Below, piece by piece: positions 1-7,638 of a stretch of DNA of 14,839 bases. The stretch's first letter is position 1. Each line of letters opens with the position of its first letter. This DNA comes from Promethearchaeota archaeon (GTDB taxonomy: Archaea > Asgardarchaeota > Lokiarchaeia > Sigynarchaeales > SOKP01), in assembly GCA_014729315.1 (NCBI GenBank), contig WJKD01000434.1:1-14839 (forward strand), written 5' to 3'. The notes under the pieces were generated by a model. The model was not told the origin of the DNA, did no database searches, and saw nothing but the letters and a program-made list of their open reading frames with translations. Both the position numbers and the translations under genes were made by a program.

Positions 1-1
1 G

Positions 2-127
2 AATAATGGTTTGATCAAGAGATGGTTTGATCTGGAAGATGAATGTGGAGAATTGGCTTATCAAAAAAGATCAAAAAAAGAATGGCAAGAAGAAATAGAC
101 CGATTATTTGAAAAATATCTTCCTTAA
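2..127 (+). CDS. C-terminal end of an unidentified protein (partial)
   Basis: The first base of the window is followed by an open frame of 41 codons that ends in TAA at 125-127. The start lies outside the window. The visible peptide is hydrophilic and rich in Lys, Glu, Asp and Trp, ending in DRLFEKYLP, and looks like an amphipathic helical C-terminus of a soluble protein. I do not recognise the family. A run of seven T residues follows the stop at 162-168, consistent with an archaeal terminator, which supports this being a real 3' end and not a chance frame. Confidence 0.55.
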   Translation, partial: NNGLIKRWFDLEDECGELAYQKRSKKEWQEEIDRLFEKYLP

Positions 128-161
128 TCATTCAATAAAACTTAACTCTTCCAAATCCCAC

Positions 162-175
162 TTTTTTTCTGTTTT
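162..175 (+). terminator. T-rich terminator after the partial first gene
   Basis: Seven consecutive T residues (162-168), followed by a second T4 run (172-175), lie about 35 bp after the stop codon at 125-127. Archaeal termination mostly depends on such U-tracts without a strong hairpin. Assigned from position and composition only. Confidence 0.35.
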
Positions 176-339
176 CACTTACTATTTCGAATAATCAAAG
201 GTGACTTTTTTAAATTATTTTTAAGTATCTTAGCAGTTTCCATACAAATCTCCCAATACTAAATAGCTAATAATGTATAGAAACAAAGTATTTTTCGTCT
301 AAAAAGTTTATTAAGCAAGAAAACGAATTAGATACTATT

Positions 340-363
340 GTAAAATTTTTTGAAATATTTTAC
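340..363. promoter_or_regulatory. 24-bp inverted repeat upstream of the amidohydrolase
   Basis: GTAAAAT at 340-346 is the exact reverse complement of ATTTTAC at 357-363, with a 10-bp spacer. The dyad ends 28 bp before the chosen ATG at 392, so it would lie over or next to the core promoter. The 7-10-7 geometry is typical of a dimeric helix-turn-helix operator, but in such AT-rich DNA chance is possible. The repeat near the delta-subunit promoter (7757-7780) has the same geometry. Confidence 0.35.
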
Positions 364-391
364 GAAATCCAAAAATAAGAGAGTGATAATT

Positions 392-1294
392 ATGATAATT
401 GACGCTCATTGTCATTTCTGGGAAGAGGAATTGATGTCGAACGAATTAAAGAACATTATAATTAGAATTTGTAATCAATATGAATTCGAGCACTCTATGT
501 TAATGAATGGCACTGCTGAAAGATTAATCAAAGAAATGGACGAAGCAGGAATTGATAAGACCGTCCTCCTTAGCTTAGATTACGAATTTCGTTATACAGG
601 GAAAGTAGGATATCAATATGTTAACAATTATCTGGCGAATATCATCGAAGAATATCCCAATAGAATTATAGGCTTTGCGGGAATAGACCCTCGAAGAGGA
701 AAAGAAGCAATTAAAGAATTAGAAAGATGCGTAGATGAGTTGGGTTTTAAAGGCGTTAAACTATGGCCTTTGACGGGATTTTATCCAGATGACCCCAAAT
801 TTTATCCTTTTTACGAGCGAATGCAAGAATTTAATGCGATTATATTATGTCATACTGGTACGTGTCCACCAGGGGGTTATCTTAAATATTGCAACCCTAT
901 TTACATTGATAAACTTGCTATTGATTTCCCCGATCTTAAAATTATTATGGCTCATATGGGAAGACCGTGGTCAGACGAGGCAATACAGGTCGCAACTAAT
1001 AACCCCAATGTATATTTTGATGTTTCTACGTGGCAGCCAATATTTAAAACGGCGCCGATTGCCTTTATTCAAACGCTAGTTCAAGCTAAATTAAGTTGCG
1101 GAATTGAAAAAATTCTTTTCGGAACAGACTGGCCTCTCTACACACCAATGATGTCAAACGCTAAGTGGGTTAAAGCAATAAAAAAGTTAAAAATCCCACA
1201 AGCTCTAAAGTTAATGGGAAAATTCCCGGAATTTACAGAAGATGACAAGAATAAAATTCTCGGAGAAAATGCGGCTGGAGTATTAGGATTGTGA
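392..1294 (+). CDS. Amidohydrolase-family metal-dependent hydrolase or decarboxylase (COG2159 / Amidohydro_2 type)
   Basis: This is a 300-residue soluble TIM-barrel protein. The expected metal-binding motifs are present in order: DAHCHFW near the N-terminus (His6 and His8), the strand segment GFKGVKLWP, CHTG (His154), AHMGRPW (His188) and FGTDWP (Asp246). This set matches the aminocarboxymuconate-semialdehyde decarboxylase / gamma-resorcylate decarboxylase branch of the amidohydrolases, which hydrolyse or decarboxylate small carboxylic acids using one divalent metal. The substrate cannot be told. I chose ATG 392 over an upstream TTG at 350 and GTG at 383. The family normally begins just before the DxHxH motif, and a GTGAT ribosome-binding sequence lies at 383-387. 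The gene is convergent with the lipase-like hydrolase and appears to be transcribed alone. The upstream dyad at 340-363 may control it. Confidence 0.88.
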   Translation: MIIDAHCHFWEEELMSNELKNIIIRICNQYEFEHSMLMNGTAERLIKEMDEAGIDKTVLLSLDYEFRYTGKVGYQYVNNYLANIIEEYPNRIIGFAGIDPRRGKEAIKELERCVDELGFKGVKLWPLTGFYPDDPKFYPFYERMQEFNAIILCHTGTCPPGGYLKYCNPIYIDKLAIDFPDLKIIMAHMGRPWSDEAIQVATNNPNVYFDVSTWQPIFKTAPIAFIQTLVQAKLSCGIEKILFGTDWPLYTPMMSNAKWVKAIKKLKIPQALKLMGKFPEFTEDDKNKILGENAAGVLGL

Positions 1295-1323
1295 AAGAAT
1301 AAAACTAATTATAAAAAGCTCTT

Positions 1324-2169
1324 TCAAAGATGCTTCTCTAACCATACAAACATATCCCGATATATTTGAGCTCGACCTCGTTCGTTCCACAATTCGTGAA
1401 GGAAATCGCTATATTCTTCGAATTTTTTATCTTCGCTTTTAACTTTTCCAAAAAAATCTTTAGTTGTTTCCTTATCTACAAGCTTATCGTTTCCAGCCTG
1501 CATTATGAACACGGGACATAATAATTTATCGGCGTTTTTCATAGCCCATTTCATCGATTTATCGATTTCAGCGGCAGTTTTTATTGATATTACTTCAAGT
1601 TTATGCTTGTCTGCAATGTGTTTTTTTAAAATTTTCAGATCGCTTGTAAGATGATTTTGGTCAATGATGTGTTCCACAGTTTTAGTGGGTGCAATTTTAG
1701 CTATAGTTCCTGATAATTTTTTGGCGATCTTTTTACCCGTGCTTAAATCTAATGTTAAGTTAAGTGCTGGAGAAGAAACGAGGACTCCAGGCAAGTCCGG
1801 ATGATTTATAGCATAAATTAAAGATATTAAACCCCCGAAGGAATGTCCCATCAAAAATACTTTTTTATCCGGAAATTTTTCTTTTACGACATCCATAAAA
1901 AGCACAATGTCTTTTTGAATATGATCCATGCTATCAATATGACCTGGAACCTCGTCTATATTCCTCCAATGCCCTCTTATGTCGAAAGAAAAGACGCTAT
2001 ATCCTTTCTCAGTTAAAAATTCAGCGGGAAGAGCCATCCTATCTGAATGAGTACCCCATCCATGTATAGCAACGATACTGGCTTTAATCTCAGAAGAATC
2101 AGGTATCCAATACTGATAAAAGAGCTCCCGATTCTCTCTTCCGTTAAAAGTCCCGGCTTGATTTTTCAT
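1324..2169 (-). CDS. Alpha/beta hydrolase, monoacylglycerol-lipase / serine-aminopeptidase S33 type
   Basis: A 281-residue cytosolic alpha/beta hydrolase without signal peptide. It shows the oxyanion-hole segment AIHGWGTHSDR (residues 34-44), the SFDIRGHW strand-loop near residue 61, the nucleophile elbow GHSFGG (Ser110), the acid in QAGNDKLVD (Asp228) and the catalytic histidine in FLHELWNE (His258). The HG-x-G-x-HS start and the HEL-x-NE ending are typical of the Hydrolase_4 group, which includes monoacylglycerol lipases and lysophospholipases. Length is normal for that group and the triad is complete, so it should be an active esterase. The natural substrate is unknown. Residues 140-210 form a Lys-rich helical cap. 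It is divergent from the porG-like gene over 210 bp and convergent with the amidohydrolase, so no operon partner is visible. A weak GTGGAAT precedes the ATG. Confidence 0.87.
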   Translation of the reverse strand: MKNQAGTFNGRENRELFYQYWIPDSSEIKASIVAIHGWGTHSDRMALPAEFLTEKGYSVFSFDIRGHWRNIDEVPGHIDSMDHIQKDIVLFMDVVKEKFPDKKVFLMGHSFGGLISLIYAINHPDLPGVLVSSPALNLTLDLSTGKKIAKKLSGTIAKIAPTKTVEHIIDQNHLTSDLKILKKHIADKHKLEVISIKTAAEIDKSMKWAMKNADKLLCPVFIMQAGNDKLVDKETTKDFFGKVKSEDKKFEEYSDFLHELWNERGRAQIYRDMFVWLEKHL

Positions 2170-2262
2170 TTATTCCACATATTTTCTATTTATTTTTTTA
2201 ATTTTTAATATGAGATTAATTGAAATAAACGTTATGTTTTTTGATCAAAATTATGCCCAAAC

Positions 2263-2276
2263 CTAATCACGATTAG
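2263..2276. promoter_or_regulatory. 14-bp dyad (CTAATC-AC-GATTAG) in the divergent lipase / gamma-subunit region
   Basis: Perfect 6-bp arms with a 2-bp spacer lie about 60 bp upstream of the TATA-like box of the gamma-subunit gene, in the 210-bp region shared with the divergent hydrolase. Possible operator for either gene. No protein partner can be named. Confidence 0.35.
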
Positions 2277-2326
2277 TCCTATCTTTTATTGATTAAGGTA
2301 AAATTTTAATTTCAAACCATATTTCC

Positions 2327-2336
2327 TATAAAAAAG
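2327..2336 (+). promoter_or_regulatory. TATA-like box of the oxidoreductase gamma-subunit gene
   Basis: TATAAAAAAG preceded by CC lies about 49 bp before the ATG at 2380. With normal archaeal spacing, transcription would begin near 2358 and leave a leader of about 20 nt. That leader contains the ribosome-binding sequence GTGAT (2369-2373), 6 nt before the start. Confidence 0.5.
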
Positions 2337-2379
2337 AAGAATAAATTAAATTATTTCCAAAATAAGAAGTGATGAGATT

Positions 2380-2970
2380 ATGGACAGTCGAAAAGAGTTT
2401 ATAACCGTAGTTATACACGGGAGAGGTGGACAAGGCGCAGTTACTGCATCTGCGATAGTCGCAGAAGCCGCATATTTGAGCGGCAATTTTGTAGATGTCC
2501 ACGCGTATCCATCATTCGGAGCAGAAAGACGAGGTGCGCCCATCCAAGCTTACGCTAAACTCTCTCGATCCAAAAAAATATGGGATCGCTCTCAAATTAA
2601 TAATCCTGATGTTATTATCGTATTCGATGAGTCTGTTTTAAACCAAGATATTGCGTCGTCTCTAAAAGGAGACGGAATTATTATCATAAACTCCGATAGG
2701 GAGCCAGATTATTTTGTTAAAAAATATAGTCTTGGAGAAGATGTAAAAATAATCGCTTACGATATAAATAGGTTATCTATTGAGAATAATCTATTGATTG
2801 AAGGAAATCCTGTAGTAAATACTCCAATCTTAGGATTACTTTCAAAAGCGTTACCTGAATTAGAAATAGATAACTTAAAAAAAGTGGTCAAAACCAAGAT
2901 GACTAAAGAATTGGCAGAAAAGAATATTAGTCTAATTCAACAAGGATACGATTTAGCGAAAATTCTTTAA
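2380..2970 (+). CDS. porG: 2-oxoacid:ferredoxin oxidoreductase, gamma subunit (pyruvate type)
   Basis: A 196-residue soluble protein with the hallmark N-terminal segment HGRGGQGAVTAS (residues 13-24), then YPSFGAERRGAP (residues 43-54) and the second-half strand pattern DVIIVFD. These define the gamma domain of four-subunit pyruvate or 2-oxoisovalerate:ferredoxin oxidoreductases. This subunit packs against the alpha and beta subunits and helps bind coenzyme A. Length is normal (about 185-200). In many archaea the order is gamma-delta-alpha-beta in one operon; here the other three subunits start 4.9 kb downstream, with two histidine kinases on the opposite strand in between. The gene therefore has its own promoter and ribosome-binding site. 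No second copy of gamma is seen beside delta-alpha-beta, so this is very likely the partner. It ends 13 bp from the convergent kinase gene. The substrate (pyruvate or a branched-chain oxoacid) is inferred only. Confidence 0.9.
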   Translation: MDSRKEFITVVIHGRGGQGAVTASAIVAEAAYLSGNFVDVHAYPSFGAERRGAPIQAYAKLSRSKKIWDRSQINNPDVIIVFDESVLNQDIASSLKGDGIIIINSDREPDYFVKKYSLGEDVKIIAYDINRLSIENNLLIEGNPVVNTPILGLLSKALPELEIDNLKKVVKTKMTKELAEKNISLIQQGYDLAKIL

Positions 2971-2983
2971 CTTTAAGTTATAT

Positions 2984-4834
2984 TTATATCGGGAGTTTTA
3001 CTATAAAAGTAGAACCTTTCTTTCTCCCTTCTGATTTTACTTCAATCGTGCCTTCATGCATTTCCACAATTTCTTTTGAGATAAAAAGACCTAGCCCTGA
3101 TCCCTGAATATCGAGAAATTCGAGACCAGTTTCATATCTTTCAATCTTCCCAAATCTAGTAAACAATTTATCAATCTCTTCTTTATTCAATCCTACACCC
3201 GTGTCGGAGATTGATAATACTGAGGTATTATTGGTCTTTTTAAGAGTTAAGTTGATGTTCCCTCCTGGAGGTGTATTTTTTATGGCGTTTGATAAAAGGT
3301 TAGTTATTACCTGCTCAATTCGGAGTTTATCTATATCAATATCTAACATATTCACTAGATTTAGTTTTAACTCTAAATTTCTCTGCTTTAGAAAGTATAT
3401 CATCTCTTCGGAACATGATCTAACAATCTCTGTTAAATTCTCTTTCTTTTTCTCTAATTCAAATTTTTGAAATTCTATTCGGGATATATCTAAAAGATTA
3501 GAAATAAGCTGTTCGAGTCTCCTTCCTCCTTTATCCATAATTTCAACTAATTCTAAAGACTCTTTATCTAATTTGTAACTATAAAAGTCTAACAATAGTT
3601 CGGCTGCACCCCTTATCGACATTATAGGAGTTTTTAACTCATGCGAGACTCTCGAAATAAGATCCTTTCTTACATTATCTAATTGTTTGAGCTTTTTCAT
3701 TTCTTTCGAAACGAGAAGTTCAGCTTTTTTTCTCTGCGTTATTTCTCTTATAAACATCGCAGCTCGTTTCTTAGAAAAATACAAAATACGCGCTTCGAAA
3801 TACCTTTCCTCGCCTCCTATAGGAAGTGAATATTCAACTAAAGTTGGTTTCCGACTAGCAAGGGTCCTCTTAATTCCATTTGAAACCTTAATGTTTAAAT
3901 CTTCTGGAAGTAATTTGTTAAGTTTCCTCCCTAAAAAATCTGCGGGAAGAAGATATAAATCCTTTTTCTTTCCCTTATAATCTAATATGGTGGTGTCTTC
4001 CGATACGAAAAAATATATATCAGGGATCGCTCCAAACAACCTTCGAAGCTTCTTTTCTGAATTAAGAATCTCTTTTTCAGCTTTCTTTCGTTTTGTTACA
4101 TCTCTAGCAATGGTTTGGATAAATTTTTCGTTCCCCAATCTTATTAATGAAGAATCTATACTTACCCAGATTAACTTACCTTTTTTTTTTCTTATTTGTA
4201 TCTCAAATAATGGCAAAGAATTACCATTTAAAAGGGCAGTATACTTCCTTTGTATGGCAGATCTGAATTCTGGACCTATAATAGGCAACTTAATAAAATC
4301 TTTTCCAATTAATTCCTCCTTTTTGTAGCCAACTAAACCTTCTATAGCAGAATTTGCGTCTATGATCAAACCATCTATATTCATGAGTATTATGGAAAAG
4401 GAAGCGCTTTCAAATAAATGGCGATACTTCTGCTCAGATGTTTTTATTTTTTTTCTTGCTAAAATTCTTTTTGTAATATCTCGGGATATAAGAAGATATT
4501 TATATTCTTCTGAGGCGCTTTTAAGAAATTTAGCATTAGTTTCCACCCATATGTAGGAACCATCTTTTTTTCTTATTCGAAACTCTCCTTGCGCTTTTCC
4601 CTCCTTTAAAGTTATTTTCAATAGCTCTAAAGCTCCCTTAATATCATCTGGATGGAGATATTCCACGGGACTACGATTAATTATTTCTGATTTGGAAAAT
4701 CCACTTATATCTTCTTGAAGATCATTGATATATACTAAATTAAGATTTTTATCTAGGATTGAAATTATATCGTTGACATTTTCAGCGATCAATCTATTAA
4801 TTTCCTCTTTCATTTCTGGATTGTACCTCGCCAT
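2984..4834 (-). CDS. Soluble PAS-PAS-PAS histidine kinase
   Basis: A 616-residue protein from ATG 4834. A TTG one codon upstream is less likely, because AAAGGCGAT sits just 4 nt before the ATG. There is no signal peptide or membrane helix, so it senses in the cytosol. Order of domains: PAS1 about 8-123 (with DGSYIWVE and SRDITKR ending), PAS2 about 135-250 (ending RDVTKRKKAE), PAS3 about 259-371 (degenerate, ending REITQRKKAE), a coiled linker, HisKA with RVSHELKTPI (phospho-His398), then the HATPase domain. The kinase boxes are NLLSNAIKNTPP (N box), SDTGVGL (G1), LFTRFGKIE (F box) and GSGLGLFI (G2). All catalytic residues are present. No receiver domain is fused and no response regulator is nearby. 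It lies 182 bp downstream of a related longer kinase on the same strand and may be co-transcribed or have its own promoter. No known ligand motif (haem, FAD) could be assigned to the PAS domains. Confidence 0.9.
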   Translation of the reverse strand: MARYNPEMKEEINRLIAENVNDIISILDKNLNLVYINDLQEDISGFSKSEIINRSPVEYLHPDDIKGALELLKITLKEGKAQGEFRIRKKDGSYIWVETNAKFLKSASEEYKYLLISRDITKRILARKKIKTSEQKYRHLFESASFSIILMNIDGLIIDANSAIEGLVGYKKEELIGKDFIKLPIIGPEFRSAIQRKYTALLNGNSLPLFEIQIRKKKGKLIWVSIDSSLIRLGNEKFIQTIARDVTKRKKAEKEILNSEKKLRRLFGAIPDIYFFVSEDTTILDYKGKKKDLYLLPADFLGRKLNKLLPEDLNIKVSNGIKRTLASRKPTLVEYSLPIGGEERYFEARILYFSKKRAAMFIREITQRKKAELLVSKEMKKLKQLDNVRKDLISRVSHELKTPIMSIRGAAELLLDFYSYKLDKESLELVEIMDKGGRRLEQLISNLLDISRIEFQKFELEKKKENLTEIVRSCSEEMIYFLKQRNLELKLNLVNMLDIDIDKLRIEQVITNLLSNAIKNTPPGGNINLTLKKTNNTSVLSISDTGVGLNKEEIDKLFTRFGKIERYETGLEFLDIQGSGLGLFISKEIVEMHEGTIEVKSEGRKKGSTFIVKLPI

Positions 4835-4983
4835 CAATATCGCCTTTAAATTATAGCTTAAAAAATTAGTTAAAAAGAAGGGATTATTTTGATTTTTTAT
4901 TTTTATAGATGTTGGAAGAATTCCTCGTTTAAAACTGTATTAATTAGTTCTATACTTAAAAAATTTTTATTATTTCATTCTTT

Positions 4984-4997
4984 TTAAAAAAATCAGC
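4984..4997 (-). terminator. Possible U-tract terminator between the two kinase genes
   Basis: Seven consecutive A residues on the + strand (4986-4992) read as a U7 tract about 25 nt after the stop of the longer kinase. This would partly separate its transcript from the shorter kinase gene downstream. Composition-based only. Confidence 0.3.
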
Positions 4998-5016
4998 ATA
5001 TTTTAATATATCTTTT

Positions 5017-7374
5017 TTAGAAAAGCGGTAATTTGACCGTAAATGTGCTTCCATGGCCTCTTCCTTCTGATTGTGCCATAATCATGCCATTGTGCATATC
5101 TACGATACTTTTAGAAATAAATAAACCTAAACCAGCACCTTGTATGTCAAGATATTCCAATCCCGATTCGTAACGTTCTATCTTTCCAAAGCGCGTAAAT
5201 AAATTGTTCATTTCTTCTTCCGTTAATCCTACGCCGGTATCACTTACCGTGATTATGGCCCAGTCTGCGTCTTTAGTAAGAAATATTGTGATTTTTCCTT
5301 CAGGAGGAGTATTTTTAATCGCATTTGATAACAAGTTAGTAAGTACTTGCTCAATTCGAATTCCATCAATCTCTAAGTTGAGCGTTTCTGGTAGTCTTAA
5401 TTCCATACTTATGTTTCTCTTTTCCTTCAATTGTTTCATATCGGTCGCACAATCTCTTATCAATTCAGATAAATTGAATTTTTGCTTTTTTAATTTAAAC
5501 TCGCCTCTGTATTCAATGCGAGAAACATCAATTAAATTTTCCACTAAGAAATGCAATCTTTTTCTTCCCTTGTCGATCATTTCTATGAGATCTTGCACTT
5601 CCGTTTTAAGGTGATTCGAATGAACTTCCATGAGCAATTCAGAAGAACCCGAGATTGTCATCAATGGAGTTTTTAATTCATGGGATACTCTTGTAATAAG
5701 GTCTCTTCTAATCTGGTCAATTTCTTTTAATTTTTTAACTTCTTTCTTAATAATCTCTTCTGCCTTTTTTCTTTGGGTGATATTGTGACAAATTATCTGG
5801 ATGTACGTTTTATTTCCCAATTTAGCCATTGATGAGCGGAAATTGACCCATATTTTATGATTTGTATTTTTAAATATTTCTAAATCTATCGAAGATAATT
5901 CTACGCCGTACATCAAAAGCTCAAGATGTTTTTCAACTGTTTTATGATATTTAGGGCTAATGATTTTCAAGTCAAGAAGATTATTCCCAATTAAATTTTC
6001 TTTCTTTCTCATAATAAGGGTTTCCAGAGAAGGATTACAATCGATGATGTTACCATCGAGATCAATTAATATTATAGTGAAAGGTGAATTTTCGAAAAGA
6101 TATCTATATTTTTCTTCAGATTCTCTTATTACTTGTTCCGCTTTCACACGATCCGTTATGTCTCTACTTATGCCAAATATAACTTCTTTACTGCCCCAAA
6201 ATCCTCGAGTAACTTTAGTTTCAACAGGAATCAACCTTCCTGCTTTATCGACTAATGGGAAATCACAGCTATCAAGTTCGCTCATTGCCATGCGTTGGAA
6301 AGTATTCTTAACTTCTTTCCTCATATTAACTGGATGGATTTCTATAATATGCTTACCGATTAGTTCCTCCTCTGTATATTTTAATCTTTTTAAAACAATG
6401 GTATTGGCATTAATTATATACCCCTCAAAATCCACGATAAAGATGAAATCCCGGAGTGATTCAAAGAGAACGCGAAGATTCGTTTGACTTTCTCTTAAAG
6501 CTTCTTCTGCTTTCATTTTTTCAATTACTGTACCTAATTCCCTTGCTAAAGTTTGAAGGATTTCTTTTTCTTCAAAAGAAAAAACATATCGTTTTCTTGA
6601 AATAATATTTAAGGCCCCAATAATTTTACCTTTAGCGCTTAGCGGAACGCTCGCAATTGAAAGAAAACCCCATCTTTCCGAAATTTTAGGATTATATAGT
6701 TGATAATTTTCAGAAAATATCGATTTTCCCTCAATAAAGATTCTGGAATATTTTTTCTCTTTGATCTTGATGTGATCAACTTGGTTAATGAAATCTTCGT
6801 CTAGATTTTTATGTGAGATTAAATTTGCCCTTTCTTTTTCGGTATCTACTAAATAGATTCCTCCTCCGTCAAATTTCATCAGATTGAGAGTTTTTATTAG
6901 GAATTCGTCGAGTAATAAATTGAGGTCTTGAGCTTCATTTACTTCTAATATTATTTGATTTACTATATTGATTTTATGCAAATAATTTTTGTATGTCTGT
7001 GCAGTCTTTCGCTCTTCCGAAATATCTCTAAAGATGATTAAGTACTTTTTTTCAGCATTTACATTGATGAGACATAATTTAGATTCGAACCAGATGTAAT
7101 AACCATCCTTATGTAAGATTTGAACTTGCTTTTTCGTCTCCTTCCTTGAAAATTCGAATGCATCCTTAATATTATGATCATTATACAGATTAAATAAGAA
7201 ACGAATGTTTTTCCCAATCAGTTCGTTTTTTGAATAGCCTAATAATTTTAAAGCGACTCTATTGTTAAGATCTTCAATTATAAAATTTTCGTTCAAAATT
7301 AGAACTAAGTCATTGATGTAATCTAAAATTACATTCTCTTTGAGATCTTTAGTTAGTTCGCTCATTATTCGCAT
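5017..7374 (-). CDS. Soluble PAS-GAF-PAS-PAS histidine kinase
   Basis: A 785-residue cytosolic sensor kinase without membrane segments. Domains in order: PAS1 about 12-122 (DGYYIWFE, FRDISEERK), GAF about 135-288 (with SVPLSAKGKIIGALNI near 242-257), PAS2 about 292-412 (ending SRDITDRVKAE), PAS3 about 420-538 (ending NITQRKKAE), HisKA with RVSHELKTPL (phospho-His565), and HATPase with NLLSNAIKNTPP (N box), SDTGVGL (G1), LFTRFGKIE (F box) and GAGLGLFI (G2). All kinase boxes are intact and there is no receiver domain. It is a paralogue of the shorter kinase next to it: PAS1, one inner PAS and the whole kinase core correspond, while GAF and PAS2 are present only here. Start: ATG 7374 fits a short leader from the TATA-like element at 7414-7422; ATG 7365 is an alternative. 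No ribosome-binding sequence precedes either. It is divergent from the delta-alpha-beta oxidoreductase operon. Confidence 0.9.
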   Translation of the reverse strand: MRIMSELTKDLKENVILDYINDLVLILNENFIIEDLNNRVALKLLGYSKNELIGKNIRFLFNLYNDHNIKDAFEFSRKETKKQVQILHKDGYYIWFESKLCLINVNAEKKYLIIFRDISEERKTAQTYKNYLHKINIVNQIILEVNEAQDLNLLLDEFLIKTLNLMKFDGGGIYLVDTEKERANLISHKNLDEDFINQVDHIKIKEKKYSRIFIEGKSIFSENYQLYNPKISERWGFLSIASVPLSAKGKIIGALNIISRKRYVFSFEEKEILQTLARELGTVIEKMKAEEALRESQTNLRVLFESLRDFIFIVDFEGYIINANTIVLKRLKYTEEELIGKHIIEIHPVNMRKEVKNTFQRMAMSELDSCDFPLVDKAGRLIPVETKVTRGFWGSKEVIFGISRDITDRVKAEQVIRESEEKYRYLFENSPFTIILIDLDGNIIDCNPSLETLIMRKKENLIGNNLLDLKIISPKYHKTVEKHLELLMYGVELSSIDLEIFKNTNHKIWVNFRSSMAKLGNKTYIQIICHNITQRKKAEEIIKKEVKKLKEIDQIRRDLITRVSHELKTPLMTISGSSELLMEVHSNHLKTEVQDLIEMIDKGRKRLHFLVENLIDVSRIEYRGEFKLKKQKFNLSELIRDCATDMKQLKEKRNISMELRLPETLNLEIDGIRIEQVLTNLLSNAIKNTPPEGKITIFLTKDADWAIITVSDTGVGLTEEEMNNLFTRFGKIERYESGLEYLDIQGAGLGLFISKSIVDMHNGMIMAQSEGRGHGSTFTVKLPLF

Positions 7375-7393
7375 AAATTCTAAATTTTCAAAA

Positions 7394-7408
7394 AGCTAGA
7401 ATATAGCT
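7394..7408. promoter_or_regulatory. 15-bp dyad AGCTA-N5-TAGCT at the predicted start of the longer-kinase transcript
   Basis: Perfect 5-bp arms with a 5-bp spacer lie 20 bp before the kinase ATG at 7374. They partly overlap the adjoining tandem repeat, whose units also begin with GCTAG. The position between TATA-like element and gene suits an operator. Short arms keep confidence low. Confidence 0.35.
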
Positions 7409-7455
7409 AGTTACTTAAAAATTTAGTAAAGCTAGTATCTTAAAAACTTAGTTTT
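7406..7455. repeat. Two tandem copies of a 25-bp repeat at the longer-kinase promoter
   Basis: The units are 7406-7430 and 7431-7455, head to tail with no gap. They match at 19 of 25 positions. Shared parts are GCTAGT, then CTTAAAAA, then TTAGT. The differences are at unit positions 7, 8, 17 and 23-25. Read on the minus strand, each unit contains TTTTTAAG, a TATA-like element. The proximal one (7414-7422) is about 44 bp from the kinase ATG, the right distance for a promoter with a 17-nt leader. The repeat may therefore duplicate a promoter or an operator that overlaps it. Confidence 0.6.
7414..7422 (-). promoter_or_regulatory. TATA-like element of the longer kinase gene
   Basis: On the minus strand this reads ATTTTTAAG, centred about 44 bp before ATG 7374. 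It lies inside the proximal copy of the 25-bp repeat; the distal copy carries the same core at 7439-7446. Confidence 0.4.
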
Positions 7456-7638
7456 TTCATAAATTGACAAAATATCGAGAATTTGTGATTTCAGCATTCT
7501 TAAAAGACATATTTTATGGCTTTAATGGGTTTTTATTAGAATCAAATTCTCATTGGTTTTAGTAGTTGTTCATCCTTCTTGATTGAATAATTATTTTACT
7601 TTTTATGGAAAAAAAAACTCTTCTCTACGCTTATTGAA

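Noticed and set aside
350..391. N-terminal extension of the amidohydrolase from a TTG at 350 (or GTG at 383)
   Set aside because: The family starts just before the DxHxH motif. The extension MKYFTKSKNKRVII has no family similarity, overlaps the dyad 340-363, and the ATG at 392 has its own GTGAT ribosome sequence.
789..1079. Second frame within the amidohydrolase
   Set aside because: Out-of-frame reading of a conserved gene; no ribosome site and no family pattern.
2294..2302. TAAGGTAAA shared between the gamma-subunit and delta-subunit upstream regions (also 7799-7807), plus a shared CTAATCA
   Set aside because: A 9-mer and a 7-mer shared between two AT-rich regions of 210 and 469 bp are expected by chance fairly often; positions relative to the TATA boxes also differ. 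Not claimed as a common operator.
4849..4857. TATA-like CTATAATTT (plus-strand complement) just upstream of the shorter kinase
   Set aside because: Only about 20 bp before the ATG, which would place the transcript start inside the gene. A CTTTTTAACTA element farther up (about 4868-4878, minus strand) fits better, but neither is strong enough to list.
5960..6487. Plus-strand open frame of 175 codons inside the longer kinase
   Set aside because: Lies entirely antisense to PAS domains with intact motifs. The translated product is Ser/Leu/Phe-rich, as expected from reverse reading of this AT-rich coding DNA.
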